The translations under genes were made by a program, and so were the position numbers. Shown piece after piece: positions 25,386-38,849 of a stretch of DNA of 64,000 nt. The notes below the pieces were generated by a model. The model had not been told where the DNA came from. It was given only the letters and a program-made list of their open reading frames with translations, and searched no databases. This DNA is from Urechis unicinctus (Eukaryota > Annelida > Polychaeta > Xenopneusta > Urechidae). The stretch covers positions 42,074,723 to 42,138,722 of the forward strand of contig CM067358.1 of assembly GCA_034190875.2 (NCBI GenBank), read 5' to 3'. Positions within the stretch are counted from its first letter, which is position 1; every line of letters begins with the position of its first letter.

Positions 25386-25640
25386 CTTGGCCGATTGACG
25401 TGGCTTTGTGGTAAACTGTGTCCCATTTCGGATAGCAGGTTGTGGGTTCTACCCCAGGGAGTGAAAACCTGACTGGTTCCCTATGACTCGGACTATTGCG
25501 ATAACTGGCGGTCTCATCTCGGAACGGGGATGCACCAAACGCGGTTGCTAAATAGTATCGTGCTGGATGTTCATCCCAGTGGTGTGGGATTTGCAGCATT
25601 ATCTGTGCCACGGGTTCAGGCTAAGTGGGCGCTAGCACTT
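25386..25640 (+). mobile_element. tRNA-derived SINE
   Basis: tggctttgtggtaaactg (A-box-like) is followed after about 30 bases by ggttctacccc (B-box-like), giving a tRNA-shaped RNA polymerase III promoter at 25,400-25,460. A roughly 180-base unrelated body follows (to about cactt at 25,640), containing a second gggttcagg. This is the head-plus-body layout of a molluscan-type V/tRNA SINE. The tail and target duplications are not clear, so the end is approximate. It appears once in the window. Confidence 0.55.
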
Positions 25641-25649
25641 AAAGAGAGC

Positions 25650-26150
25650 TGTCTAAGCATCACAATCATCTTCATGTATCACTATCGCAATACCCCCAAT
25701 ATTACCGTTATCATTGTTATAGCTCACTGGTTCAGTGCTTATCTAATATTTAACATCATTCACTCTCAATAATATGTATTAATGATTCATATCATGTATA
25801 TCGTCATGCAAACGGCCTTGCTGTACCATGATGTAAGGACGCCTCGAATGTGTATTACATCTGCAAACTTCCTTAATAACGCATGTTCATGTTGATTGAG
25901 TCAATCATCAACTACGGTGTCAATCATGCTTGCCCATAGGTCTTCAGGTATTAATTACGCGTTGGTGTATATTGGTCCATTAAACTGATATCATTTGTCA
26001 AATTCTAATGTATCAATATCGATGTCATGTCGACGAGATACCATCAAATCATTATTTCCGCCTATTAATCATATTCAAAGCAGTGGGGTGAGGGGGTTAT
26101 TCATGGCCCGTTAATGAGCAAATAAGGGCAGGGAGTGAATACAGCGGGTG
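25650..26150. other. Intergenic, nothing recognised
   Basis: AT-rich flank between the SINE and the GTGA array. No feature seen. Confidence 0.4.
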
Positions 26151-26159
26151 AGGGATAAG

Positions 26160-26440
26160 TGCGCGTATGTATGTATGTATGTGTGGGTGAATTAATGAAC
26201 GAGTGAGTTAATCAGTGAAATGTTGTAAACAGGAGCAAAGCTCTGAGTAATTTAGTGAGTGATAGAGTGAGTGAGTGATAGAGTCAGTGCGTGCGCGCGT
26301 GCGCGCGTGCGTGCGTGAGTGAGTGAGTGAGTGAGTGAGTGAGTGAGTGAGTGAGTGAGTGAGTGAGTGAGTGAGTGAGTGAGTGAGTGAGTGAGTGAGT
26401 GAGTGAGTGGGTGAGTGGGTGCGTGAGTATATGGGTGACG
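26160..26440 (+). repeat. GTGA tetranucleotide array
   Basis: A near-perfect (GTGA)n core of about 95 bases at 26,315-26,410 is flanked by decayed units and a gcgc/gtgc patch (26,288-26,315). Such GTGA/GAGT arrays are abundant in gastropods such as abalone, one of my few clues to the organism. Degenerate gagtgagt-rich DNA occupies the matching place at 37,900-38,150. Confidence 0.85.
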
Positions 26441-26449
26441 GTGCGTGGT

Positions 26450-26924
26450 TTATGTATAAGAAAAAAGTAAATGATTGGGAGCTTGTACCTTACTCAATTG
26501 TTAACAGTCAGATGCGCCTTCTCACCAAGTCGCCTGGCGTGCGCGTGCTGCATGGACTAACTATAGCGCGTAACACAAAAGCCAAATTGTCATCGCATTG
26601 TCAAATAAACCTGAACATAAATACTACCTGTTCAGCGACACTATGTTGGTTACATATGTATTAAGAATTGGGTACCACACAATACAAAACGTGGTGGAAA
26701 ATCAATCTGAAGAGCTCTATTTCGACAATCAAATACGGTCTGATACATATATGTCGTACAAACTATCATTACATTGGATTTGTTGCATATTTATGATTCA
26801 TTTAATACACAATTTGCGAAAATTTAAACATATCGTATCTCACATTGAATGTCAATTTCTCGGCTGTTGAAAAAGAAGGTAGCAATTACAAAATGAAAAT
26901 CGGCTCAGTTTAACGTACAAGGCA

Positions 26925-26925
<1 letters not shown>
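26450..26925. other. Intergenic, nothing recognised
   Basis: Two overlapping open frames of 85-90 codons run through here without any recognisable domain. Confidence 0.35.
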
Positions 26926-27194
<269 letters not shown>

Positions 27195-27499
27195 AATCCC
27201 CATATGCAGATGTCACCCAAAGTCCCTGCCGATACTCCACATGGTCGTTATGTGCTTGCTGCCCTTGATCATTCTATTATGTATACATCGACTAAAGCTC
27301 GCATCTCCATGTTTCACGCATCATTCCTGAGCCATCACTTCCACCACTTGAATATTTTTACTTATAAGGATCAAAAAGGCTCATATTCGGCGGATCAAAG
27401 TAGCGTTTCTTCAGTCGGATAAATAAAACTTTCGTTGATCAACGAGGACAATATGCTAAAAAATACTCTCAACAGACAAACAGCAGTCAAATGTTGCTT

Positions 27500-27680
27500 A
27501 TTTGATCCACAGCTGCCGAGGCTGTTTTGTGGTGTATTGGAGAATCTGCCGACTGATGCGGCTGTTCTAGATTAGACACCTCTATACCAATAATATTTGG
27601 CAGTAAACAACCATTACATTATACTTTAAGGCTGTGTCTTCCGCGCTTTATAAACTCTCAGCAATTATGTAAGCTAAGTA
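27500..27680 (+). repeat. Direct repeat, partner at 38,630-38,830
   Basis: Shared order: gaggctgtttt/gggctgcttt, ctgccgactgatg/ctgtcggcttatg, aataatatttggcagtaaac against aataatattaggcaataaac, then gctgtg. The match lies just downstream of a TA tract in both places. Confidence 0.6.
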
Positions 27681-27689
27681 GATATTGAA

Positions 27690-29080
27690 TGTAGAGATGT
27701 ATATACGATCACCATTGCCGAGTATACAAGACTATTGTTTCAGCATAATACGTAACCCGTTTCGTTATACCATTCCACACATGCAGATGACCAACATATT
27801 TGCCATCTCTAAAGGCACAACAACCATTAGAGACAAGCTTTCATAACACATACGCACCCATTGTATGCTATCATTGATAACATGTGTATGGTATCTGCAA
27901 TTTCAGGAAAGCCCAGTCTATGCTTGTGCTACCCGATCGCCGACTCGAATCACAATAAAGAAGGCCTTTGCTGTCATGACTAGCACACCTAGGTATGGCT
28001 TCAAATCGCTTTGAAACACCCGCATCCCTACACACAGCTAAGACGCCAGCAATGAGCTCAATGGTGAGTCATTAACTCATAAATGCTTCATGTGCTCAGC
28101 GATGAAACATGAGCTCATTGATGAACCTTCGCGACTTATAAGCTTCGTTCTACTTCAATTATGACAAAATAATTGATTACAGTCTAAATTGTTAAATTTG
28201 TTGTTGATACAAAAATTAAGCGCATGCTGCAATAATCAAGCGCAAATTATCCATTTTATCTATTTCTGAAGATTGCTTATTTGGCAATGCCCCTGTTTTG
28301 TAGAATGGCATCGCATATCCGAATTGTGTGCGCCCAATAGCAAGCCTTTGATTACAAACAGATAAGCAAAATGTGTTTTGAGTTTATCTCAGTTTACGAT
28401 TTAATTCGAGTCAACTGCTATGGTTGACAGTGTGGTGGGCCTGCAGTGCCTACTGCTTGCTATGGAGCCTTTACACAATGAACCACCCACAAAACAGCAC
28501 AGACACGGTTTGGTAAGTCAGTTGGATATTCATGTATTGCATTTCGTGTAAGCCATAACCATGCAAACGGCACCAGCAAACTTTTCAGGCTATTGTCAAC
28601 ATAGCCATGTTGCAGTGTATTCATGTCATTATGTTGTGCCTTAGGTTAATCAAATTATAGAAAGCTGCTTGTGCGAAACGTCTGTATGCACAGTTTCCTT
28701 TTTTTACTTTTTCACAATAGACATTTACGCTATGCACAAATGTCAAATGCATTAACAAGTAATTGTGTCCAGGCAAAGCACTAATGAACTAACAACATGG
28801 TAACACGCATAGAGATAATTGGGTTCATTAGCCTTGAGACGTGGCTAATGGAACAATCACTAAAAATATTTAAGACCTGCTCATTATTCTGAATGTGGAC
28901 AATCGTGACCGACAATGCGTTTTCATGTACCATCAGGGTACCTTGTGTGCAAAAACTAATTACTGAGGGCAGAGGCAAAGAGATAGCAGGACGTTTCTCT
29001 ACACACTCATGGTGGCTAGAATATTCATGTATGACTGTCAATGACAGTGTTGTTTATATGATGTAATTGGGAATAAGCTG
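27690..29080. other. Intergenic, nothing recognised
   Basis: AT-rich, no domain, repeat or microsatellite seen. Confidence 0.4.
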
Positions 29081-29088
29081 AAAATATC

Positions 29089-29480
29089 ATGAAAGATAAG
29101 CAATACACAATAATAACAAGGGTTGTATCTGTGCCTTGGAACAATACATCAACACGGTTTGAAATCCATAATTGTGCTGATGTATTTATGTCTAGCTGCG
29201 TACAAATGATATATGAACAAGACAATTACTATAATAATGATCAAACCGGATGCAGAAGTGACACTTATTGGCGTACCGTTTTTGAAAGTCGTTAAACCCC
29301 TAACTAACGAGTATTTTGGAAAGCAAGTACAACAAAGTAACACACGTTCGTATATCTGACTGGCGAAAGCAGCTGAACGTGATATAATACCTAACAAAAG
29401 CCGGGTATTGGTTGGGTGTTTGGTATGTTTACAATTATAAATCTCGCCCATTAAATCTAAGCAAACAAGGGAATATGAAA
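29089..29480 (+). repeat. Repeat pair with an inner inversion, copy 1
   Basis: Segment A (29,105-29,300) matches 30,290-30,482 on the same strand, with ttggaacaatacatca and cggtttgaaatccata shared. Segment B (29,322-29,395) matches 30,693-30,770 on the opposite strand. Segment C (29,400-29,460) matches about 30,508-30,570 on the same strand. Order here is A-B-C, in copy 2 it is A-C-inverted B. Confidence 0.7.
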
Positions 29481-30279
29481 AAGAAGAATTATCTGCACCC
29501 GGACTGTTTACGTAGTTTCCTCTCCGCTCGCAATAGACGGTGGGATATGCATATCTTGTCCAACGGCTGATGCACATTTAAAGCTTCTGGTATTCGTGCT
29601 TTGCATTAGACTCTGCTCGAATATTTGCTTTCATCTACAGGATGAGCGCTTCCAACCATATAAGGAAGTATCACTGTCGATGCATATATATTTTAGAAGA
29701 AATGATTCATCACAAGATAATTCTGCGATGCTTGTCTTTGTGTCATTGGGGGAATATGATCAACTAACGATGCCCTGTTTTAGAATGCTGTATTTGTTTG
29801 TCGCTGAGTTTAGGCATAAATACTAATGATATGGCATAATATAATTCTAGTCAATTTATTTCATAATGTTATGAGCAAGATATAAGAAGCGGCAAATATG
29901 AAACAATCGCAAAGTGCAACTATAAGATACAATATCAGTAACATAAAGTTTTTGCTTCCACTAATATTTGGAGAGTGTTTAGTGCTATTGAACATTAATT
30001 ATTGAGAACGGTTATCTAATGTTTGACGTTGGTAAGTAAGGGACATTGAATATTTAGAACGGTAATCTAATGTTTGACATCGGTAAGCAAGAGAGAATAA
30101 TATAAATTTGATTGATGCCAATGATATTTTATATTGATATTTAAGTGTAATTCATATAAGTCATATGTTGTCAAACACGTAATTCTTAACAAATTTGGGT
30201 CCAAACGCCGCTGAGATATTGGCAATGCATATTTTCAAGTCATTGAATAATTCATTTGAGACAAAAATTACTAATATCA

Positions 30280-30780
30280 CGCAATTATTACAACGTTAGC
30301 ATCTGTGACTTGGAACAATACATCAGCGCGGTTTGAAATCCATAGTTAATTTACAAACATGTTCAGATGTCGTTCTGTTAGGGCGCCTGCAATCGATATA
30401 TGGGTACGATAATTACTGCAACAACGATCAAAGCGGATACAAAGGTGATACTCATTGGGGTATCGTTTTTGAACGTGGTTAAATCATACACTTACGAGCT
30501 TCCGTTAAAACCCGCATACTGGTTGCAGGTACGGTGTTTCGGCGATTGTAGATCACACCGGCGAGCGACGTTGGCTAACGCTCAGCCACTGAAGGCGATA
30601 TGGGACATCACAATCACAATCTGCCTCATCTGTTTTAAAATCAAATATATTATGTGGCCTCATCAATTAGCCCTATGACAATTTCATGAATAGTTCGTTA
30701 GGTATTATATCACGTTCAGCTGATTTCGCCAGTCAGATATACGGACGTGTGTTACTTTGTTGTACTTGCATTTTTCACAT
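30280..30780 (+). repeat. Repeat pair with an inner inversion, copy 2
   Basis: Same three segments as at 29,089-29,480, but segment B is moved behind C and inverted. The B match is long and clear: ggtattatatcacgttcagc here is the reverse complement of bases at about 29,375-29,395. A 92-codon frame over this stretch is not kept in copy 1. Confidence 0.7.
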
Positions 30781-30789
30781 GATATGATT

Positions 30790-33700
30790 TACTTATAAAT
30801 GACTACATTCTTTGATAATAATTTTTGGCAATCATGTCTAAGCATGCTAGCTCTTCCGACTGCTTGTACGATACGAAATGATCATACATAGACACATATA
30901 TTTTCTGTTTTGTACTTCTGCATGTACACTATATACTAGCAAAATGTACACTTGGTCACACAGCGGCATTGATGAAACATATTAGTCTGAGGGCTGACAG
31001 TTTTTCGCTGGACTGAACTTTAGCAATATATAACCCACGTGCCTGGTGAATATCAATAATTGCAGCATGTTATTTCGAAGCACTGAGACATTTGACTGTC
31101 ATTTACAGAAGTAAGATTACATTATCTGTCTGCAAGAAATTTGTTTTATTCATATATTTTTAGAAGTAAGCCATCTTTAATTTTCCTGTGTCACAAAAAT
31201 AAATAATTCAATACCAGCAAGAGGATGTTCATGTTATCTGAGTGAGTCTTGGCTGGAGAACTTTTGGCAGCAATGCACTCACACGAATCCAAGATGAAAC
31301 TATAATGAAAACAGCGGCATCATATGAAGTACCATATTCCATAGATGGGCCGAAAATATTCGTATTTTAGCAGTTTTATTTTACTTGACAATCTTCGCAG
31401 TATTATGTTTGATCGAACTGAGTTGTTGCATTAGTTGCACATAATATCCATTTTATTTACACACAACGCAGACGAAATCGGTGTAAAATTTAATAGTGCA
31501 AATGAAATCGATATTTCATTACTTGCTAACATGGAAGTTGTTGCCATGGCTCAAATTATGTCTGATACAACCAGGCCACAACTGCATCTTTGGGTAGATT
31601 CCATACTGCTGCAGCTATATAAAGACAACCAATAGGACCGATGAGTGGCATCAATTCTTATTATATCGAATAGATGGCGACAATACGCACAAGAAGCTAA
31701 TTATTACTTGGTCAATAATACAGCTAGCAATAGCGTCATCGTGTGCAAACAGGTGCATCTTGAGTAATCACTGGCAAGATGTGTCTTGCAAATTACATGT
31801 ACGTGCACCTGTGAAGGTGTATGAGAGTGTGATGGTCACCCTGACACTCGGAGTGCAGACTTCAAGTGTTTTATTTGTCTCATTATAACCTGCTTGATTG
31901 TTGACGTGTATGCAGGATTGTCAGACTCGTATATAGCACTCCATTCGCAGCGGATATATCCAACGCCAATCGCCTATCCATTTTTTCGATAAAGCTATTG
32001 CTTGTACCCTCCCACTAGTCACCCGATTATATTTTACACAACAATGGGTTGGGAAACTAGGATATTCAGTCCATGTGTGTTACACAAAAAAATGCTCTGT
32101 AACTTGGGCGCTCGTTTTGACGAACCGTCCAATGGGCATCGCATAATATTAACTCGTTTCATCAATTGTTGCATGAGCAGATCGAAAGATTATTTACACA
32201 AATCCTCGAGCAGGCACTGTTGTGACACAAATTGAATCGTTGATATCGTCCTTGACTTTTGTTGTACCACGTGACACACTGAGGTTCTCATTCTACTGCA
32301 TTTTCTCATATAGGTCGTTAAGAAGGCGGTGTATTTGTTCCAAGCAATGTGATAAGGTGTCAACAGATCTCAAGTCGGCTTCGAGACTAACAAAAAGAAT
32401 TTGCGTTTCGAGTTAGGCAGTTCTCTCTTGTGTCGCTTACATCCTAGTCTTTACTTGAAGCTAGCAAGAAAGCGCGTTCTTAACCTTAGTTTGCGGTATA
32501 GAACCCTACATTAATAAGGCGCAAATGTTACTGAGTAACAACAATTGATATATCAAATACTTATTTTCACTTTCACAAACACCCATGCGCAAGTTTTGTG
32601 CCTGCGTGGGCCGTTCACGATATCAAAACATGAACGCGACTCAAGCAATAAATGCATGTGCTGACTGAAAGAGTATGACGGTATTGTATTCCCACAAACC
32701 AGTTGTCATCAGGAGCAACCACTGGTTACAGCAATGACGCTTTAATGATAATACCCCACTGCAAGTGATATTGTAGCGCGCAGATTGTGCATCATGGTGT
32801 AATTAACGGGTGCAAGCCCCGTTCGCATAAATAAAAGGTGTATATGATTTTTTAATATTGTATTTACAGCATAGCTTTAATGTGGTAATTCATGCTAGGC
32901 CAGAATTCCGGGGAACTGATTTGCCTATAATTCGCCTCTTGAAGTATGCTTCTACCAGAAAATAAAGTAGGTGCTATACTATTCTAATTCGCTGACAACT
33001 TTAATGGAATAAAGCAGACGTGACATTTATTAGACACCCATAAGTTCGATGCATCGTACGTGTTTGCTACCTCATTGACGAAAATGTATGAGAAGTGCAC
33101 TGTAACCTTTACATGATCAGGTCCAAATGGCAGATAGATAGTAAATTTGAACACAGCATTGTTTTCTAGCTAGATTACAAATTAATATTTACAAGGGATA
33201 AAGAAATTGTGTCACTGCACAACGATAGTACACAAAACGAAAAGACCTGTGGATCCCTGTTTGTTGATTGATAGAGTGTGTGAGTGAGCAAGATCAATCG
33301 GATTGTGTCATGCAGTTCGCGTACTACCAGTCGATTTGATCAAGAGAGATTAATGATTTTCATTTATTACAAGGAAGAAAACACGCGACTAAAGGTCACG
33401 GTAAAAACATGCTAATTTATTTTATCATTTGTCTTCCATAAATCAGGAATCGCCCATAGGATCCCTTCCTTGGATCTGATTTACGCCACCCATGATAAGT
33501 TCACGGAGTAGGACAAGCCGAAGACCTAGACGCTGGACGCTCATTGCTCAATGATTAATCAAGCTAATCACTCTTTATTTGCTTTAATGACTCACATACT
33601 AATTAAAGCTATTATTCATGCCAGCCCGCACGCACGCGAAAATCCATAAATACAATCAGTGATGATCTCATCTATTCCAAGACGAATGTTTCAGATTATA

Positions 33701-36700
33701 TGCACGCCTTTCCATTGCGTATTATGTAACATGATATTTGATCATACGTGGTCACCCTTACCTTGAAACAAGCCATCATTAGTTGCAAATACCCGATCGA
33801 TTGCTGTTGATACACTCATTATTTACGTATACTTGACAGGAAACACAGTTAAGGGAGCTTATTACAAACACTTTTAATGACTTGCTCATTCTTCTTTTTA
33901 GAAATATGGTAGATAGAGAAAACGATTATCAACCAAGTGTTTTAAATAAAAACCATCTTGCAATACAGCAAATTATTTACGCCATATTCGCTAATGAGAT
34001 GTACTGGTTACAGAGAGTCAGAGTCTACTAATCCTTTACAGGACGTACGATGATTATCAACAGTTTGTTGAGGGTCCCACGTCACCCGGTAAACAGCAGG
34101 TGATCAAATTCAGGTTGATGTTGGCAACATATCAAATGCACAGAACGATGAATTTAGATGACATTCAGCAACGCTCATTCTCAGTGTATGAGATTGACCG
34201 GACGTTTGATAAGATATCATGGTTTACATTGATTGTCAGCACATTAGACCTCTGTATTGATTCACATGTTTCGCACTGCATGTTTACAGCACATTGAGAG
34301 TATCCAGTCTCAACTCATTTAACCCAGCTATTAGCAGATCTTATTGCCAGGTGAGAGCTAACACGCATTTTAGTATGGGTGCAATCCAAACATATCCTGG
34401 GCGACGAAAGCTCTATTGATAACTCAACGGCAAGCTTATACTACTCACATGCACGTAAACCGCTATTTGTCTGCAACCTGGAACAGTATATCTCCATGAT
34501 TATTTGGCAGATGCAAGCGGCTGTTAATTAAACTTTGAAGGTGGCACTCATAACCAAAGCGTTCATCAAATCCTGCACTACAAATAATCAGGGAGAATAG
34601 GTTATTGCAAGGTGGTTCCGTTCACATGCACTCTTTGCTCTCTCTGCTTCCTGGTAATATCTGAAATATTATGTCAAGTAATGCCTCTACCCGCGAAATT
34701 ACAGATGGTTTGGTCTCAATCAACAAAGAGCTACGATCCGAGGAGATAACTATGATTATTGCGACGCAAATTAAAGTATCGTGCAGTGACAGAGCAGTCT
34801 ACAGTCGTTACAAACAAAATCAACTCGTGATAGAAAGTAGACACCGCATTTTCATGCCTGCAAAATCAAAACAAGCAGATTATTAGTTTAGCGTTGCCTT
34901 AATATATTACAAACCCTTATGGCTGAAGTTGTCTAAATTCGTACACATAAAGTAGCCGCTTTGAAGCTAATTGGTGCATCAATATTTCAGGTTTAAATAA
35001 TTGCCAGTCCAGGCTCGGAATAAGCTAATGCCGAAGTGCGTGATCGACTCCAATAACATTGACAAAGTCATTTAACGTTCTGTCTTATAGTTACCGTCTT
35101 GTGTAGAAGCATCGGATCACTCTTTTTGCATTGCCAGTACTAAGAAATACACGGCACTGACTGAACATTATGATAGGGTACTCATAGTGATGTTACAACG
35201 ACGCTGGAGAGTGGAACCTAGTTGATGTTGCCATTCTGACTAAACATATATGTCTCTAATGATTTAAGTGTAAGACTCACTCCAAGTTATTAACTTACAT
35301 GCAGGCTACGCTTTATATGGGTCAGTCATCAATAACAGAGTCAAAGTTTTCAATCGTGCAATTAAAAAAAGCCCAATTTTGATCGGTTATATGTTTTTAG
35401 AATAAAATATGTAACACATGTTGGCAATTTACAAATAGAATAATAATTTTATAATTTAAATATGGGGCTGCACATAAGATTTTGTCATTGTGCTTTTGCC
35501 AGCAATCACCATTCTTTTTGGTAGGCATACGCTGGTAAATGTCTGGTTTTTGTGGAATACAGGCATAAGATAATCTTTTAAAAGGTCTAATGAATACATG
35601 TTGGCCTTCTTGTTTCGCAGATTAATCCCCATCAAAGAGCGCTAGCGATATTTTCCGCACAAAGTAAGCATTAAGCATACCATAATAGGATCGACATTTG
35701 CAAAGGTAGAAATCCTACACACATTATTACCAAAGAAAAAACAAAGAAACAGAGCTTTGAAAATACCTTACCAAACCACATGTACTATACAAAACTCGAA
35801 TTGCTGTTTTGTCCTCGGATGCTGCTCTTGCCATTGCATGAAAAGCACTCTATAATCCTAACGCGATTATGCCACTTAAACCATAATAAGAGGACTGTAC
35901 ATGCACCTGTTGTATTTGCTAGAGAAGTTATGATCTTTCCAACGACTTGACATGATTATACTTTGAACTTCTAATTCAAGATATCAACGATCGGTCTTAG
36001 CTACTAATTCCATTTCCTTTCACGTCAAGGTTACGATCAAAAGCCAGATCTCTACTAATTACGTCACGTAAAAACTATCGACATAGAAGCTGGCCGTATT
36101 TCATATTCGTAGCAGGTGAAACGTAAGCTAATTGAATTCATTGGATGCGTCGGTCGTGCCATGCCTTAGCATACCGCCATTCTCAGTAGGGAATGGTTGC
36201 ATATCCCAGTAGATTCATTGGCTATAACTCATGACGCTTTGTGTGTATTGCCTGCTGCTCAAATGGTAATTGACAATATTCTGGGCCTCTTACCCCACTT
36301 ACCCAAATTCCATCAGCATATAAATGGCCTATTTGAATTGAAGTTGAGTATGGATCAGACGTCACATTGGTCCATGTCATTATCTTATTTCAAGTACCAT
36401 GGAATAACAAGCTAATATGTGCATGTGGCTGGTAAATATCAAACGTTCCGACCTTTTTATGTCGCGCTAAGAGATGGCTTTATGTCTAATTGCTAGAACA
36501 GGATATTGGGTCGTTCAAATTCAACCGTTGCAAAGCAACAAAACAACACGAGCATTAGCTCCTCTAAAAAGAAGATAACAAAGTTACAGAAATATATCGC
36601 TGGCTAAACCAAACTGCCTGTGCACATAATATTTATGATTGTTTTGACAGGTAAAAAGTATCAATACCTGCAACAAAACGCAAGCATTTTTGTACTCCTA

Positions 36701-36980
36701 CTTAATAAACACGTGAGTGCCCTATATGCGCCTTTACAATACGCTGCTACATGGCAGCAACAATAAAGTACACTCAGTAAAGAAGCTTTTGCTACATAGC
36801 ACATCCAATGCACTTGGCACGAAATTGTAATAGACAGAATCAGAGACACCAAAGCTCACAATGCTCAGCATGACCGTATTGTCTCATTGAAGTACACACG
36901 CGAAAATGTATATTGTCAATATGCTCACGTGGCAAGTACCTTAATAGACGTAGGTTCAGATTGCGTTAATTGCATCGTTA
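30790..36980. other. Intergenic core of the spacer, nothing recognised
   Basis: About 6 kb without recognised genes, microsatellites or paralogous copies. It contains the midpoint of the inner inverted repeat (about 32.6 kb). Many short open frames, none with a domain. This is the longest stretch in the window that looks unique. Confidence 0.4.
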
Positions 36981-36992
36981 TATGGATTGACA

Positions 36993-37195
36993 TCTCTCAG
37001 GCGGGCCAGTGTCACCAATTACAAAGCAGCAAAAGTGTCTGGCATGGTGAGTGAAATAAATTATATACTGGACATGATGACATAATGTACTATACCTCTC
37101 AGGCGGAGCCAGTGTCCCCAATTACGAAGCCGCTGATGTGCCTGGCATGGTGAGTGAAATGAATTACATACTAGACATGATGATACAATGTACTA
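36993..37195 (+). repeat. Tandem duplication of a 102-bp unit
   Basis: Two units starting at ctctcaggcgg (36,994 and 37,096) share ccagtgtc, ccaattac, tggcatggtgagtgaaat and gacatgatga. Identity is about 85 percent. The unit is single-copy at 24,120-24,260. Confidence 0.8.
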
Positions 37196-37769
37196 TAGAT
37201 TTGTGATTTTTGATTAGAACGATCAACTATTCCCTCGTTGAGCGTGCGACTGACGCCAGTTTTGGTTGCATATGTCGCACTAGTCAGATATAACAGGAGT
37301 ACATCATGTCACAATTTGACCCACAGCAAATCAATTTAAACATTAAAGCAATGGTAACAGATATTGTGCGCTCTAAAATGTATCCAAAATGGTTGCGCTT
37401 ACAGTCAAATGCTTTATACATGAGAGCATAGCAGATCGCATGGGTGAATGACAATCTCATGAGTTGCACGAGCATTTCCGTTTAAAAGCGAACTTTTTTC
37501 CCTTGTTCCGTCTATTTGTTAGGACATCTCCTTTATAAAGCGCATGGCTAATTTCACCTATCATCTCCTCTTCAGGCACTGTTCAGGCCAAATGGCATGT
37601 GCATTATTGAGTGTCGCGATAAAAACACGTAGATATTGCCGGGTGCGGTGAGCCCTACTTCATGTTGTCTGATATATTCAGTCACTGTCAAGCGATGCCT
37701 CGCGAAGCCACATCATGGAAGAAGCTGAATAGTCCAGGAGGTGTAACACTTGAGTTGTGCATTGTATCA

Positions 37770-38149
37770 CAACAATGAGGAAGCGATCATGAGAGGGAAT
37801 GAATTGGTGCTGAAGTTAGCGAGTGGGATAATCAATATGTCAAGCAGTCAGTCTGTTGGTGTGTAATTGCCACCACTGCAAGAATGAGTCAATAAGTACT
37901 ATGGTGACTGATTTGGCGACTGAGTGAGTAGCAAGCGTGTGTTTGAGTCAGTCAGCAAGTAAGTGGGTAGGTATATCAGCAACTAAATCAGTCAGTTGGT
38001 AAGGCACTGTACGTATTAGTGAACGTGCAAGAGGGCGAGAGAGCGAACGAGCAAGTCTTTGAGTGCGCTTCAAAGCGTATCAGTTAGTGTGCGAATAAGG
38101 GAAAGAATAAATAAGTGGGTGATTGGATTGAGTTAGTGAATGAGTGTTT

Positions 38150-38150
<1 letters not shown>
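37770..38150 (+). repeat. Degenerate GTGA/GAGT-rich stretch
   Basis: Numerous scattered gagt, gtgagtg and agtgag words without a pure core. Probably an eroded version of an array like that at 26,160-26,440, lying at the equivalent place upstream of a TA tract. Confidence 0.5.
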
Positions 38151-38537
<387 letters not shown>

Positions 38538-38849
38538 AAATTGCACTGGCTTTCTCAAACGTGTAGTAAAGGCTGCAAATGCTCTAAACCGCCCTACATT
38601 GGAAGCCGATTGCTGCATAATTCATCAACACTTGCCCGGGCTGCTTTACAATGCCTGAATATTAAATAGCCTGTCGGCTTATGTGGCCGTTCCGTGTCAG
38701 ACATTGTTAGTGCTAACCACACCATCCATTGTCGGCGCCGATAATATTAGGCAATAAACAGCCGTTAGATAATTGTATAACGCTGTGACTTCTAAAACAT
38801 TGATAATTGTGTTTATTGCATGCCACATTGTGTAAATACATGCATGCCA

